Below, in pieces: positions 63,246-64,000 of a stretch of DNA of 64,000 bases (the first letter of the stretch is position 1; each line of letters starts with the position of its first letter). Both the position numbers and the translations under genes were made by a program. The notes below the pieces were generated by a model, which saw only the letters and a list, made by a program, of their open reading frames with translations, was not told where the DNA came from and searched no databases. Location of the stretch: NCBI GenBank assembly GCA_024734495.1, contig JALMQS010000153.1, forward strand, positions 36,022,584-36,086,583. The letters run 5' to 3'. Origin of the DNA: Forficula auricularia (taxonomy: Eukaryota; Arthropoda; Insecta; Dermaptera; Forficulidae).

Positions 63246-64000
63246 CTAGCTGCAAGGCCCGCCTTCGGCGGCCCTCTTGCTAGCCAGAAGGCTCGCCCCT
63301 GGACCGCAACCCACCCTCATACCCCACTCCCACCCACCACACCCCCGAACCCACCCAGCACCTCGCACCCGTGTCTAGCCACCGCCCCACCCCACCACCC
63401 CTCGCACCCCCACCCCCTGCACCACCCACTACGACTCTGGACCCTCACCTGAACCCCCCACTCCACCCTGCACCACCCTGCACCCACCACCCCACCATCA
63501 CCATCCACCGGACCCCGCGCCCTCCACCCCGCGTCCCGCCCACCCACCACCCCACTAAGCCTCTGGATCCTCACCTGTACCCTCACTCCTCACTGCACCA
63601 CCCCACCCCCGTGCCCTCCACCTCCCGCACCCAGTTTTTCCATTTCTAGCCTTCTAATGACCCACAGATTATGTATACAAAATTTGGTTAAGTTGGCTCT
63701 AATGGTAAGAATGTTCATTTTTTGATCCCCTCCCCCATTTTGGGTGGTTTTTGGGCATACGCCCTGCAACTTTGCTCATTATAAAATTTGCCGTAGAGTT
63801 AATAGTTTAGGAGTTATTGGATAATATTCATTCGTGTGCCCCCCAAACCCCCTTCTGAGGTGAAAATATCAGAACGTTATATAGCGAAAAACGTAAGTTA
63901 GAAGACATCGGATGTAAATATGAAATTTCATAATAATCTCTTCAGACGTTTTTACGTGAATCGTGAGCAACTTTTTCGGAAACGACGGAAACATACAGAC
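63246..64000 (-). mobile_element. Helitron-like element, 3' end and body, continues past the edge
   Basis: On the minus strand the 3' terminus is GCAAGAGGGCCGCCGAAGGC...GGGCCTTGCAGCTAG|T, i.e. a GC hairpin and CTAG before T. Then come about 350 bases of C-rich plus-strand sequence (63305-63655), one minisatellite unit (63655-63730), and the block found next to the Helitron 5' end at 7020-7440. Order and orientation match the element at 6990, so the two ends define one family. ORFs in the C-rich part are composition artefacts. Confidence 0.75.

Noticed and set aside
63317..63649. Open frames on both strands in the C-rich block
   Set aside because: The peptides are Pro/Thr/His or Gly/Val/Trp strings produced by base bias in a Helitron-linked low-complexity tract.

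Overview
The window is AT-rich animal nuclear DNA, almost certainly from an insect: long repeat-filled introns, spliceosomal GT-AG junctions, tRNA-derived SINEs with target-site duplications, Penelope, CR1/jockey-like, mariner, hAT and Helitron-like remnants, and one clearly conserved metazoan gene. A hemipteran is plausible, but the sequence does not settle the order. Two 100-N assembly gaps are present (10518-10617 and 60003-60102).

The one confidently named gene is the 3' part of a HEATR5B (Drosophila Laa / yeast Laa1 type) orthologue on the minus strand. Ten coding exons run from 59371 down to the stop codon at 35606, and every exon-exon phase checks by hand. Its 5' exons lie beyond the right edge. 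Its introns are full of mobile DNA, the largest being the 10-kb intron at 46995-57052.

Two intact paralogous genes encode 324- and 326-residue leucine-rich proteins I cannot name. One is at 20787-21761. The other, at 54473-55453, is nested in the large HEATR5B intron on the opposite strand. Both have an acceptor-like site 8 bases before the ATG, and related non-coding exon-like sequences with GTAAGT donors lie upstream of each (one copy near 18013; two copies near 52270 and 52999). They look like a recently spread, two-exon gene family.

Layout. 1-5.8 kb: dispersed repeats and a tandem array of exon-like units (1580-3940). 5.8-12.5 kb: half of a long inverted-repeat element, a Helitron-like 5' end leading into a 115-bp minisatellite, a LINE reverse-transcriptase fragment and an endonuclease fragment. 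12.5-17.7 kb: SINEs, a Penelope GIY-YIG endonuclease remnant, tandem repeats and a decayed mariner-like element. 17.9-21.8 kb: LRR gene 1, with a TIR element and a SINE in its putative intron. 22-35.6 kb: nested DNA transposons, palindromic MITEs, a hAT with an 8-bp duplication, and fold-back insertions. 35.6-59.4 kb: HEATR5B with its intronic repeats and LRR gene 2. 59.4-64 kb: fold-back and Helitron-like sequence plus two exon-like islands on the plus strand.

The recurring theme is a class of short fold-back insertions whose arms end in GAAAC boxes preceded by a small hairpin and, in the best copies, a CTGANGA box. Two copies of one subfamily have clean 10- and 12-bp target duplications. 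The hairpin is offset by one nucleotide from a true hammerhead ribozyme, so this is the best candidate here for something undescribed.
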